Below, piece by piece: positions 1 to 7,127 of a stretch of DNA of 7,908 bases (position 1 is the stretch's first letter; the number at the start of each line of letters is the position of its first letter). The DNA is from an uncultured Chitinophagaceae bacterium (GTDB taxonomy: Bacteria > Bacteroidota > Bacteroidia > Chitinophagales > Chitinophagaceae). The translations under genes and the position numbers were made by a program. Location: the NCBI GenBank assembly GCA_946479005.1, contig CAMLEM010000063.1, forward strand, positions 1 through 7,908, read 5' to 3'. The notes under the pieces are model-generated. The model was given only the letters and a program-made list of their open reading frames with translations, searched no databases and was not told where the DNA came from.

Positions 1-2397
1 AAGGCCTTCAACGATCCTTGTTACACGGCTATCCTGCTTGGTATAGTTCACTTTAAAATCAACATTCACATTACCGAGCTTCACAAGCGGAGTAAGACGA
101 AGGTCGAATTCCCATCCTGTATTCTCAAAAGCTCCGGCATTCTGACGGTTTGTTGTGATACCAGTGGCAATGGACTGCTGAACGGCCAGTACCTGGTCGT
201 CATTGTCCTGGTTGTAATAAGATACTTCCAGTCCGATCCTGTTTTTCAGGAAACTCATTTCAACACCAACTTCCTTATTCAGGATGTTCTCCAGTGTCAG
301 GTTGGCATCGTTGATCGAAGTAGATGCGGTGAAACCAAGTACATCTCCATAGGGGAAGAACAGGGCTCCATTGAAAAGGTTCTCATAAGCGTACACACCC
401 ACAGGACCTGCATTACCGGTCTGGCTGATCGCACCCCTGAGCTTCAGGTAGCTGATCACTTTTGAATTCTTCAGCGCGGGGATCGCTTCGCTCAACAGAA
501 CGGAAGCGTGAACACCCGGGTAGAAGATCTGGATATCATCTTTTGAAACCACTCCGGTAGGAGGAGCAAGACGGCTGTCAAAATCCAGACTCACGGTACC
601 ACCGATAAATGCCCAGTTGTTATAATCCAGGTCGAGTGATCCGAAGTATCTCTCCAGCCTGTATTTAGAACGGCTGGATCCTACTGCAGGTTCACCTTTT
701 CTCAGTGCAACGCTGAACAGGGTGGCATTTCCGAGGTTGTTACTACCCACGCTCAGGAAACGCGCGGATTGCTCACGGTATGACTGTCCGATTGTTGACT
801 TCACACCGAATTTTCCGAACTTCTTATTGATGGTTGCGAAAATTTCGCTGTTGAATCTTTTTGAAATGGAGCTGGCATCATTTACAGCGGAAGTGATGTT
901 CAAAGAACCGTGGTCACGCAGTGTCAGGTGGTGAGCACCGTAATTGAAAGCTCCCCTGGTTGAGCGACCATCGCTATTTGTATAAGTAAGACCTACGCGG
1001 TAAGTGAAGCGAAGCCAGTTGGTAGCAGTGAAATTCAATTCACCGGTACCGAACAGGTCGTCGCTGTTTCCAACTTCCCTATAGTTATCTTTTGCGAAAT
1101 AGGGCGTTTTACCAATATTGTCAAGATAAGGAGTGAAATAACCATCGGGGCTGCTGAACCAGTCATTTCTCCAGTCAGAGAAACGGCTGATCGGGATATG
1201 ACCCGGTGCACCTGTTACAGTGTACCAAACCGCTGTGTTATTATTAGTGATGTCATACTGACCCTGTGTATAACGAAGGTTGAAAGCAGCACGGAATTTA
1301 CCGGTTTCCTTATCCGCTCTCAGGGTAACAGAACGGCGATCGTTTTTGTCGCCAGGCATAATACCCCTGATGGAAACATTCTGCGCACTGATGTAGAAAT
1401 CACCGGCAGAGTAAGAAACGTCAGTTTGGTTGGTAGTACCGGTTGCCCAGAAATCGCGACGACCATTCTTCACATAAGAATAAGGGAGCCAGTATTCTTC
1501 ACCGTTAGGACCAGTTTGTCCGATCTGGCGGATGCTTCCGTCGAACTCATCACCCCAGCTTTGCTGTTCGATAGGCTCGTAAGTACCGTATCCCATTGCG
1601 TCGGGTGAATAACCACTACCGAAACGCTCCTGGAAATCTGGCATATAAGAAACACTTTCTAATTGTGTCGTATGGCTTACAGAAACGATGGGCCTGCTTT
1701 TGTTACCTCTTTTGGTGGTAACAACGATGGCACCGTTTGCACCATCAGGACCATAGATCGCAGTACCGGAAGAAGACTTCAACACGGAAACTTCCTGGAT
1801 ATCGTTGGGGTTGATGGAACTCAGGTAACCCAGCGCCATCGGCACACCATCAACGATAAGCATCGGCTGGTTATTACCAGTCAGCGAGCGGATACCGCGA
1901 AGCGTGATCCTTGTATCCTGGAATACACCGGAGTTCGTTGTGGCCACGTTCACACCGGAGATCTTACCGGTAAGACCGTTTTGAAGGTTAACCACTTTTG
2001 CCTGGGTAAGTTCATTGGCCCTTACCTTGGCAACTGAATAACCGAGCTCTTTAGGCTGGCGAGCCTGGCCCAGGGCGGTAACCACCACCTCTGTACCGGT
2101 AACCACGATCCTTTTAACGCTGAAATTGACAACGTTTCCGGCACCCACCGTAATCTCAGTTGTTTCCAGGCCAGAACCTGTTACAACCAGTACATCTCCG
2201 GTCTTTGCCTGGATACGGAAAGAACCATTGTTGTCGGCAGCAGTTCCGGACCTGGGGTCACCCTTGATAGTGACTGAAGCACCGGGGAGAGGAGCGCCAT
2301 TCTCATCGGTCACTGTCCCGGTAATCGTCCGGGTCTGACCAAATGCTAATCCTGCGAATAGCATTAGCATCGCAAACAGTGTAGCGAATTTTCTCAT
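1..2397 (-). CDS. SusC/RagA-family TonB-linked outer membrane receptor, C-terminus beyond the window
   Basis: Reading leftward from the ATG at 2397, the frame is open for all 799 codons to base 1, with no stop or frameshift. The product starts with a Sec signal peptide (MRKFATLFAMLMLFAGLAFG, cleavage near residue 20). A carboxypeptidase-D-regulatory-like beta-sandwich follows at about 22-100 (TGTVTDENGAPLPGASVTIKG), then the family linker VVVTALG near 106 and the TonB plug at about 115-235. The plug carries the hallmark segments ITLRGIRSLTGNNQPMLIVDGVP and GANGAIVVTTKRG. The rest is barrel strands. SusC proteins usually have about 1000 residues, so roughly 200 are missing. The family imports glycans or peptides across the outer membrane with a SusD lipoprotein lid, which would lie downstream (below base 1). 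The substrate cannot be told. Glycine, threonine and asparagine codons are strongly biased to GGT, ACC and AAC, which suggests high expression. The family call is very secure. Confidence 0.97.
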   Translation of the reverse strand, partial: MRKFATLFAMLMLFAGLAFGQTRTITGTVTDENGAPLPGASVTIKGDPRSGTAADNNGSFRIQAKTGDVLVVTGSGLETTEITVGAGNVVNFSVKRIVVTGTEVVVTALGQARQPKELGYSVAKVRANELTQAKVVNLQNGLTGKISGVNVATTNSGVFQDTRITLRGIRSLTGNNQPMLIVDGVPMALGYLSSINPNDIQEVSVLKSSSGTAIYGPDGANGAIVVTTKRGNKSRPIVSVSHTTQLESVSYMPDFQERFGSGYSPDAMGYGTYEPIEQQSWGDEFDGSIRQIGQTGPNGEEYWLPYSYVKNGRRDFWATGTTNQTDVSYSAGDFYISAQNVSIRGIMPGDKNDRRSVTLRADKETGKFRAAFNLRYTQGQYDITNNNTAVWYTVTGAPGHIPISRFSDWRNDWFSSPDGYFTPYLDNIGKTPYFAKDNYREVGNSDDLFGTGELNFTATNWLRFTYRVGLTYTNSDGRSTRGAFNYGAHHLTLRDHGSLNITSAVNDASSISKRFNSEIFATINKKFGKFGVKSTIGQSYREQSARFLSVGSNNLGNATLFSVALRKGEPAVGSSRSKYRLERYFGSLDLDYNNWAFIGGTVSLDFDSRLAPPTGVVSKDDIQIFYPGVHASVLLSEAIPALKNSKVISYLKLRGAISQTGNAGPVGVYAYENLFNGALFFPYGDVLGFTASTSINDANLTLENILNKEVGVEMSFLKNRIGLEVSYYNQDNDDQVLAVQQSIATGITTNRQNAGAFENTGWEFDLRLTPLVKLGNVNVDFKVNYTKQDSRVTRIVEGL

Positions 2398-2447
2398 TTT
2401 AAAGTTAATTTTTAGATTAAAAACCATTGAAAATCAGGGAAAACCGT

Positions 2448-2478
2448 CGAATTTACAGGGTAAGGATTCTTTTTAAAG
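2448..2478 (-). promoter_or_regulatory. Predicted Bacteroidota-type promoter of the susC-like gene
   Basis: On the minus strand TAAATTCG (2455 down to 2448) matches the -7 consensus TAnnTTTG with one change. A weak -33-like TTTA lies 18 bases upstream, within CTTTA at 2478-2474. Transcription would start near 2441, giving a leader of about 45 bases that is A/U-rich, with AAA directly before the ATG and no Shine-Dalgarno. This is the usual form for well-expressed genes of the phylum. The -33 part is poor, so the call rests mainly on the -7 box and the position. Confidence 0.45.
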
Positions 2479-2513
2479 ACATAAATGCCTCTAAAAATGC
2501 TGCCGCAAGGTAA

Positions 2514-2523
2514 TTTTTTTTTT
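2514..2523. repeat. Ten-base T homopolymer upstream of the susC-like promoter
   Basis: A perfect run of ten T on the plus strand (ten A on the susC coding strand) ends about 60 bases upstream of the predicted susC -7 box. It lies in the 221-base gap between the susC-like gene and the end of the helix-hairpin-helix gene. It could act as an A-tract or UP-like element, or be a slippage-prone tract; nothing in the sequence decides between these. No intrinsic terminator is clear in this gap. Confidence 0.5.
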
Positions 2524-2618
2524 AACAAATAGTTGTATGCCAGAAAAATAAATGTGAAAACGGATCGGAACCTCTTTGTGCAGAAATCAATGGAGATCAA
2601 ACTTTTATTCGGTCCCCT

Positions 2619-4625
2619 TTAAAGGTTCAACCGGGCCTGGAACACCCAGTCAGATCTGATGTGGCCGGCTAACTCTTCGGCGCCGACACCCAACAGGGTG
2701 CCTTTTTTATAAACGGTGGCTGAAAACCTCAGCCATAAACTAAGTAACTCACTCACTTTATAATTTGTATTAATGTAAAAACGGGACCCTTTCCCCGATA
2801 GCACTGGAACGGAATAACTGTATAACACATTGGATTCGAAGGCGTAGATCCTCGAATCATAACTATCCGTATCGAAAACAGCTGCGCGGAGGCTTCCCGC
2901 GTATTTGGCTCCCACCGGCTTATAAACCCCCTCCACATAAAAGATAAAACCCTCCTCTTTCCTGTCTTCCAGCCGGATGAAATTCATTTCCGCCCGGCAC
3001 CGGATCTCAAAACGGTCGCTGACCTGTTGGTTCAGGTGCCACCTGAACTGGTACCCGGAACTCCGGGTGATCGTTTTTGAAGGCCCCGCCCGGAGGTCAG
3101 CAGGAAGGTTTTCTTCCTGCTGCCTGGCGCGAATCCTGAACAGGAAACTGGATCGTCTGGAGATCGAATATGTACATTGTATGGAAAGGTCATTCCCCCC
3201 CGAAGGCGCATCCGCGCGAAACTTCAGCCACCCCGACCGGTAAAGATCCGCATACAGGTCAACCCTAACGTTGATGCCTGGACGTAAACTGGCCGCCACG
3301 TAGATACCTCTCTCATTCACCGGGAGCGTGGATTGGGTGAAGGCATTTCCATAAAGCGTTTGGTATTTCGGCGAGATATCCCTGTACAAAAGAGTGAGAT
3401 CCGCATCCCGGTGAACACTGAAAAGAACTCCCTGAACTATTGCCCATCCTCCACCTTTCGCACGCGCGATCTCTCCGAAGAAATGCAGGTTCTGCAGGGT
3501 ATAGCTGTGATCGATGCTGAGGTTCCACCATTCTCTTCCCCGAATGGAAAAAAGATTATACGGTTCCTCCCTTTTTTCAATGGGTAAGCTGAAACCATAA
3601 TGCACCGCGTTGATCCCTATGTGAAGATTCCCTTTTTTAAATGAAACGTTCCCGCCGGCTGAGCGGGTGCCCAACACGGCCCGGTCAGCGAGCTCCGATT
3701 CCTGGCGGTGATAGCCGGAACTGACCAGTGAACGGATGACTCCTTCACCCCGGTTCGCATCCAGTTTCCTCAGTGAAAAAAATAAGCTCGTGTTCCAGTG
3801 TTTTTTTTGCAGGCTCAGCGCCGCTCCTCTCATAAAATTGAATTCCCCTGCAGAAGTGTAGGGCCTGATCACCGGCGACTGCCTTTTTATTCCCGCCAGT
3901 TCCGCGCCTTTTCCAAATGCCAGGCTTTGCCACTGCACCAGCCCCTGTCCCAGGTTCACTGTGAAATCCCCGAGGGCCAGGCTTTTCAGCGATCCTTTTC
4001 CGCGGTAAAAAAAATGGAGAGAGTAAAAATCAAAGCCAAGCCGCTGCGGCCGGCCAAAAAATCCTTCCCCCGCATCCTTTTCCCCGGTGATCCCCCACTG
4101 GATCCTGTTCCTGTACACGTACCGGTAACGAAAAAAAATTTTCCGGGGATCGCCGAGATAGGTCCCGTTGCGGTAGCCGGCCGCTTTCTGAAACTGCGAT
4201 CCCGTTCTTATCAAAAAGCTGTGTTCCCCTTTACCGGCCTCCGCCACCAGCTCGCTCACCGGCTGGCGCTGCCCGGTTACCACGTAAGGCAGGATCTTCC
4301 GGATTGTGAAGATATCCCAGGATGGAACGGCCTGTAATTCGTAAACCGCCAGGAGAGGGCCGAGGATGTCACGGTAATGCAAAAACGAATTCACCTGCAC
4401 GCTGTTCAGGAAAGGAAATCTTTCAAGCTCCTCCCGGGAACAACTGTTCAGATCGAGGGAACGCCGGCGGAATTGCTCCAGCTCCTGGACCAGCCCATCA
4501 TCCTCTGTTTCGGATTCCGTCAGCCGGGCAAGCTCTTCAAGCTGCTGTCCCGCTTCAGCCGGTATTTCCTGGCAGTACGCAGCGGAATTCCAGGCCAGGC
4601 AAACCAGGAGCAACCACCGTTTCAT
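2619..4625 (-). CDS. Exported helix-hairpin-helix, beta-rich protein of unknown function
   Basis: This 668-residue protein has a Sec signal peptide (MKRWLLLVCLAWNSAAYCQ; the Cys has Tyr at -1, so it is not a lipobox). An acidic helical stretch covers about 25-55. A ComEA-like helix-hairpin-helix segment follows at about 57-115 (LDLNSCSREELERFPFLNS, then the LGPLLAVYELQAV second half). The remaining 550 or so residues alternate aromatic and polar residues in strand-like blocks and end in VFQARLNL, as expected of an outer-membrane barrel or large beta-sheet protein. The segment ALGDFTVNLGQGLVQWQS (217-234) is what I recall as the conserved core of a widespread Bacteroidota family annotated only as 'helix-hairpin-helix domain-containing protein'. 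Its ATG overlaps the stop of the upstream PorV-like gene by four bases, so the two are probably translationally coupled. Helix-hairpin-helix modules often bind DNA, but DNA binding by this protein is not shown. The gene is real; its function is unknown. Confidence 0.88.
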   Translation of the reverse strand: MKRWLLLVCLAWNSAAYCQEIPAEAGQQLEELARLTESETEDDGLVQELEQFRRRSLDLNSCSREELERFPFLNSVQVNSFLHYRDILGPLLAVYELQAVPSWDIFTIRKILPYVVTGQRQPVSELVAEAGKGEHSFLIRTGSQFQKAAGYRNGTYLGDPRKIFFRYRYVYRNRIQWGITGEKDAGEGFFGRPQRLGFDFYSLHFFYRGKGSLKSLALGDFTVNLGQGLVQWQSLAFGKGAELAGIKRQSPVIRPYTSAGEFNFMRGAALSLQKKHWNTSLFFSLRKLDANRGEGVIRSLVSSGYHRQESELADRAVLGTRSAGGNVSFKKGNLHIGINAVHYGFSLPIEKREEPYNLFSIRGREWWNLSIDHSYTLQNLHFFGEIARAKGGGWAIVQGVLFSVHRDADLTLLYRDISPKYQTLYGNAFTQSTLPVNERGIYVAASLRPGINVRVDLYADLYRSGWLKFRADAPSGGNDLSIQCTYSISRRSSFLFRIRARQQEENLPADLRAGPSKTITRSSGYQFRWHLNQQVSDRFEIRCRAEMNFIRLEDRKEEGFIFYVEGVYKPVGAKYAGSLRAAVFDTDSYDSRIYAFESNVLYSYSVPVLSGKGSRFYINTNYKVSELLSLWLRFSATVYKKGTLLGVGAEELAGHIRSDWVFQARLNL

Positions 4626-5455
4626 TGCTGTTTTTTTGTAAATGAATACTGGACCTGTATGCCCGGCGAGAGACCCAGCTGGAAATGATAATGGGTGCTC
4701 ACGAAGATCCTCAGCGCGGTTTTATCAAATGAGCGCTTCCATCCAAGTGCAAGGCCTGCCGTTTGATTGAATAAACTCATTCCCGCCCGAATGCAAACTG
4801 CATCCAAAGGAAAATACTGGATCGACCCGCTGGCCTGCACAGGCTGGTTTTCTTCCTTATGTAACTGGAAGGCCAAAAGAAAACTCCCGGAGGGCTCGAA
4901 ACCCACTCCCATTGTATATAAGTAAGGAAGGGATTCATCGCTTTCCTTACCAAAAGACCTGCTGACGGGGTCGCGGGCGCTCAGGCCAATATGCAATTTT
5001 TCATTGGGATGCAAGCGCAAACCCAACCCAAAGCCGGGGACAGAAACCTTACCATACCCATCCATACTGATCGACACAAAATGGATCTCCGCCCCGGCTT
5101 CGAGCTGGCTTATAAGCCTGCGCCCGTACGACAACCCTATCTTCGACTCCCTATAAAAATCAACCCCGTTCAATTCCATCGCCAGCCCGAAATTGCCGGA
5201 GGAGGTGACGGCTCCCAGCCGCAACTCATATGAAGACAATTCCTGCAGCAGGAATTTCCTTTCCGCGTAAAAAGAAAGACCGCCGTTCTTCGCACCGGCG
5301 AGTGAAGCCGGGTTGATCGAGGAAGAATAAATATCGCAGTGGATCCCGCTCAGTGCGTTCACGAGGTTCAGGTCACCCATCGCACTTCGCACGGATTGGG
5401 CTTTTAATAAAGTCAAATGAAAAAGAAATACACCGCACAATAACATCCTGCACAT
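4622..5455 (-). CDS. PorV/PorQ-like outer membrane beta-barrel protein
   Basis: The product has 277 residues with a signal peptide (MCRMLLCGVFLFHLTLLKAQ, cleavage near 18-20). The mature part is almost wholly alternating beta strands and includes an NPASLAG segment at 48-54, similar to the Asn-Pro-Ala motif near the N-terminus of PorV/PorQ and FadL-like barrels. It ends with a strand (IQVQYSF) and a short basic tail. PorV and PorQ are outer-membrane partners of the type IX secretion machinery, but known PorV proteins are nearer 350-400 residues. This may be only a distant relative, or an unrelated small barrel. It is the first gene of an operon with the helix-hairpin-helix gene (4-base ATGA overlap). 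The ATG at 5455 is chosen because it keeps Arg3 in the signal peptide; the ATG at 5446 (residue 4) is an alternative. Confidence 0.7.
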   Translation of the reverse strand: MCRMLLCGVFLFHLTLLKAQSVRSAMGDLNLVNALSGIHCDIYSSSINPASLAGAKNGGLSFYAERKFLLQELSSYELRLGAVTSSGNFGLAMELNGVDFYRESKIGLSYGRRLISQLEAGAEIHFVSISMDGYGKVSVPGFGLGLRLHPNEKLHIGLSARDPVSRSFGKESDESLPYLYTMGVGFEPSGSFLLAFQLHKEENQPVQASGSIQYFPLDAVCIRAGMSLFNQTAGLALGWKRSFDKTALRIFVSTHYHFQLGLSPGIQVQYSFTKKQQ

Positions 5456-5459
5456 AAAA

Positions 5460-5492
5460 CCAAGGTAAGTTCACAGCGATGCGTTTTCCAAA
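5460..5492 (-). promoter_or_regulatory. Predicted promoter of the PorV-like/helix-hairpin-helix operon
   Basis: On the minus strand a perfect -33 TTTG (5492-5489) is followed after 21 bases by TACCTTGG (5467-5460), a -7 box like TAnnTTTG with one mismatch. The ATG is only four bases further on. The spacing matches Bacteroidota sigma-ABfr promoters. The transcript would have almost no leader, or would start inside the first codons, which bears on whether translation starts at 5455 or 5446. Confidence 0.5.
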
Positions 5493-5519
5493 GGAAAAAC
5501 AACGGATTTTTCGGTGATT

Positions 5520-5550
5520 TTTCCCGGCCTGTGACAGAGTATTAACTTCG
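5520..5550 (+). promoter_or_regulatory. Predicted promoter of the folD-queE operon
   Basis: TAACTTCG (5543-5550) matches the Bacteroidota -7 consensus TAnnTTTG with one change. A -33-like TTTC (5520-5523) lies 19 bases upstream. The folD ATG comes four bases after the -7 box, so the transcript is predicted to be leaderless or to carry a very short leader. No Shine-Dalgarno is present. The site shares the 99-base intergenic region with the oppositely oriented promoter of the PorV-like gene. Confidence 0.5.
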
Positions 5551-5554
5551 CGCC

Positions 5555-6433
5555 ATGCAAATCCTCGATGGCAAGCTTGCTTCAGCCGCGATCCGCGACC
5601 AGCTTCGTATCAAAACAGCTCAATTGACAGTGGAAGGAAAAAAGATCCCTCATCTTGCAGCGATCCTCGTGGGAAACGACGGGGCCAGTGAAACCTACGT
5701 GGCTTCTAAAGTAAAAGCCTGTGAAGAAACGGGCTTCCGTTCCACGCTCACCCGTTTTGACCCCGACACTTCCCAGGCAAAGCTGCTTTCACGGATCGAA
5801 GAGCTCAATAACGACCCGGATGTGGACGGCCTATTGGTACAGCTGCCGCTCCCCTCACAGATCTCCGACGACGCGGTGATCAACGCCATTGATCCTTCCA
5901 AGGATGTGGACGGATTTCACCCGCACAACGTGGGCCGACTGCTGCAGGGGCATCCCACTTTCATTCCTGCCACCCCCCACGGCATTATGCTTCTCCTGGA
6001 ACATTATAAGATCCAAACCGCCGGTATGCACGCCGTAGTGATCGGGCGCAGCAATATCGTGGGAAGACCGATGAGCGTTTTACTCAGTAACAATTCAGAG
6101 CCGGGAAATTGCACCGTTACCATTTGTCACTCCCGAACGAAGAACATCAAAGAACATTGCCTGCGTGCGGACCTCGTTGTTGCGGCACTGGGGCGACCCG
6201 GCTTCGTTACGGAGGATATGATCAAAGAAGGTGCGATCGTGATCGATGTGGGCATTACAAGGGTACCTGACAGCTCAAAAAAATCCGGCTTCAGGCTTCG
6301 CTGGGATCTGGATTATGAGAAAGTTGCTCCCAAATGCTCCTATATAACGCCCGTACCCGGCGGGGTTGGACCTATGACCATCGCGGCGCTTTTGAAGAAT
6401 ACATTTTATTCCTGCAGTTACAAGAACCTATGA
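5555..6433 (+). CDS. folD: Bifunctional methylene-THF dehydrogenase / methenyl-THF cyclohydrolase FolD
   Basis: FolD oxidises 5,10-methylene-THF to methenyl-THF with NAD(P)+ and hydrolyses it to 10-formyl-THF, supplying one-carbon units for purines and formyl-Met-tRNA in the cytosol. The 292 residues match the family length. The active-site residues are present: Tyr48 and Lys52 in [15 protein letters not shown], Gln96 in [11 protein letters not shown] and Asp119 in KDVDGFHP. The family segments PATPHG (138-143), the Rossmann motif [10 protein letters not shown] (164-173) and [11 protein letters not shown] (265-275) are also clear. The start is the canonical MQILDGK. One oddity is that the usual Gly of the GDV/GDL segment before the last helix is Trp250 (RLRWDLDY). 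The stop overlaps the queE start by four bases, so the two genes form an operon. Confidence 0.98.
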   Translation: MQILDGKLASAAIRDQLRIKTAQLTVEGKKIPHLAAILVGNDGASETYVASKVKACEETGFRSTLTRFDPDTSQAKLLSRIEELNNDPDVDGLLVQLPLPSQISDDAVINAIDPSKDVDGFHPHNVGRLLQGHPTFIPATPHGIMLLLEHYKIQTAGMHAVVIGRSNIVGRPMSVLLSNNSEPGNCTVTICHSRTKNIKEHCLRADLVVAALGRPGFVTEDMIKEGAIVIDVGITRVPDSSKKSGFRLRWDLDYEKVAPKCSYITPVPGGVGPMTIAALLKNTFYSCSYKNL

Positions 6434-7062
6434 AGGGCCAGGAAAATATGGACAAGGCATCCGGTGAGAAATATCCCGTGATGGAAAGCTTTTACACGCT
6501 GCAGGGGGAAGGTTATCACCAGGGAAAGGCAGCCTATTTCATTCGCCTCGGAGGCTGCGACGTGGGATGTGTGTGGTGCGACGTGAAGGAAAGCTGGGAT
6601 GCGGGCAGGCATCCACTGAAAGCTGTAAACGAACTGGTAAATGAAGTGAAGCAAACACCTGCGAAAATGGTCGTGATCACGGGTGGTGAGCCGCTGATGT
6701 ATGATCTTTCCGCGCTTACTGCTGCCCTGCACAGCGCGGGCCTTCAAATAAACATAGAAACCTCCGGTGCCTATCCCCTCAGTGGAAACTGGGACTGGAT
6801 CTGTCTCTCCCCCAAAAAATTCAAAGCCCCCTTGCCGGAAATATTGGGCTTTGCAGATGAACTGAAAGTGGTTATTTATAACCGTTCCGATTTCGAGTGG
6901 GCGGAAAAATATGCCGCCTTTGTAAAAAAGGAATGCAGGCTTTATCTCCAGCCGGAATGGTCCACTGCCCCGAAAATGACCCCGCTGATCGTGGAATACA
7001 TTAAAGAAAACCCTCAATGGGAATTCAGCCTGCAGATTCATAAATACATTAACGTTCCCTGA
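6430..7062 (+). CDS. queE: 7-carboxy-7-deazaguanine synthase QueE (radical SAM)
   Basis: QueE is a radical SAM enzyme that contracts 6-carboxy-tetrahydropterin to 7-carboxy-7-deazaguanine, the precursor of preQ0 and queuosine in tRNA. From the ATG at 6430 the protein has 210 residues, the usual size. It shows the N-terminal substrate-side segment [22 protein letters not shown] (19-40), the [4Fe-4S] ligands Cys43, Cys47 and Cys50 in a CX3CX2C arrangement, the SAM-binding TGGEP (84-88) and the C-terminal [10 protein letters not shown]. The residue two after the third Cys is Val rather than the usual Thr of CDT. The start at 6430 is preferred because it gives the ATGA overlap with folD. An in-frame ATG at 6448, preceded by AGGA, is possible. 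The frame is open further upstream to 6334, but only inside folD. No other queuosine gene lies in the window. Confidence 0.96.
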   Translation: MKGQENMDKASGEKYPVMESFYTLQGEGYHQGKAAYFIRLGGCDVGCVWCDVKESWDAGRHPLKAVNELVNEVKQTPAKMVVITGGEPLMYDLSALTAALHSAGLQINIETSGAYPLSGNWDWICLSPKKFKAPLPEILGFADELKVVIYNRSDFEWAEKYAAFVKKECRLYLQPEWSTAPKMTPLIVEYIKENPQWEFSLQIHKYINVP

Positions 7063-7102
7063 TTCCGCGCAACCTATTCTCCCGGAATTTCCTCTTCTGT
7101 CA

Positions 7103-7110
7103 TAGCTTCG
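7103..7110 (+). promoter_or_regulatory. Predicted -7 promoter element of the TPR-PD40 gene
   Basis: TAGCTTCG has the same form as the folD -7 box (TAnnTTCG) and lies 17 bases before the ATG at 7128. Transcription would begin roughly at 7115-7118, leaving a leader of about ten bases. I see no good TTTG at the -33 distance. The box suggests that the TPR-PD40 gene is a transcription unit separate from folD-queE. Confidence 0.4.
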
Positions 7111-7127
7111 CATCTGAATATTCCTGA

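Noticed and set aside
722..2338. Several plus-strand and one minus-strand open frames inside the susC-like gene
   Set aside because: The 799-codon receptor frame is continuous and strongly family-like across the whole stretch. The others are shadow frames.
2412..2600. A 62-codon minus-strand open frame in the susC upstream gap
   Set aside because: It spans the predicted susC promoter and the A-tract and gives a low-complexity translation (FKK, LLKKKL). It is more likely non-coding.
2607..2632. Imperfect hairpin around CCTTTAAAGG at the end of the helix-hairpin-helix gene
   Set aside because: Pairing is broken by bulges, and on the transcript it is followed by an A-rich rather than U-rich stretch, so it does not look like an intrinsic terminator.
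3798..4688. Long plus-strand open frames (for example 3798-4337, 4322-4645 and 4377-4688) opposite the helix-hairpin-helix gene
   Set aside because: They are antisense to a well-supported gene, overlap one another in different frames, and have Pro/Arg-rich low-complexity translations with no recognisable domain or promoter.
6334..6429. An upstream in-frame ATG giving queE 32 extra residues
   Set aside because: The extension lies wholly inside folD, has no QueE similarity, and the family normally begins shortly before the [10 protein letters not shown] segment.
7062..7088. ATTCCG/CGGAAT inverted repeat after queE as an intrinsic terminator
   Set aside because: The stem is only 6 bp with a 15-base loop, and the following stretch (TTTCCTCTTCT) is interrupted. 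It could easily be chance, although a weak terminator is not excluded.
6418..7113. A 231-codon minus-strand open frame covering queE
   Set aside because: It is the complement of the clearly recognised queE. The translation matches no known fold and reflects GC-rich codon positions on the other strand.
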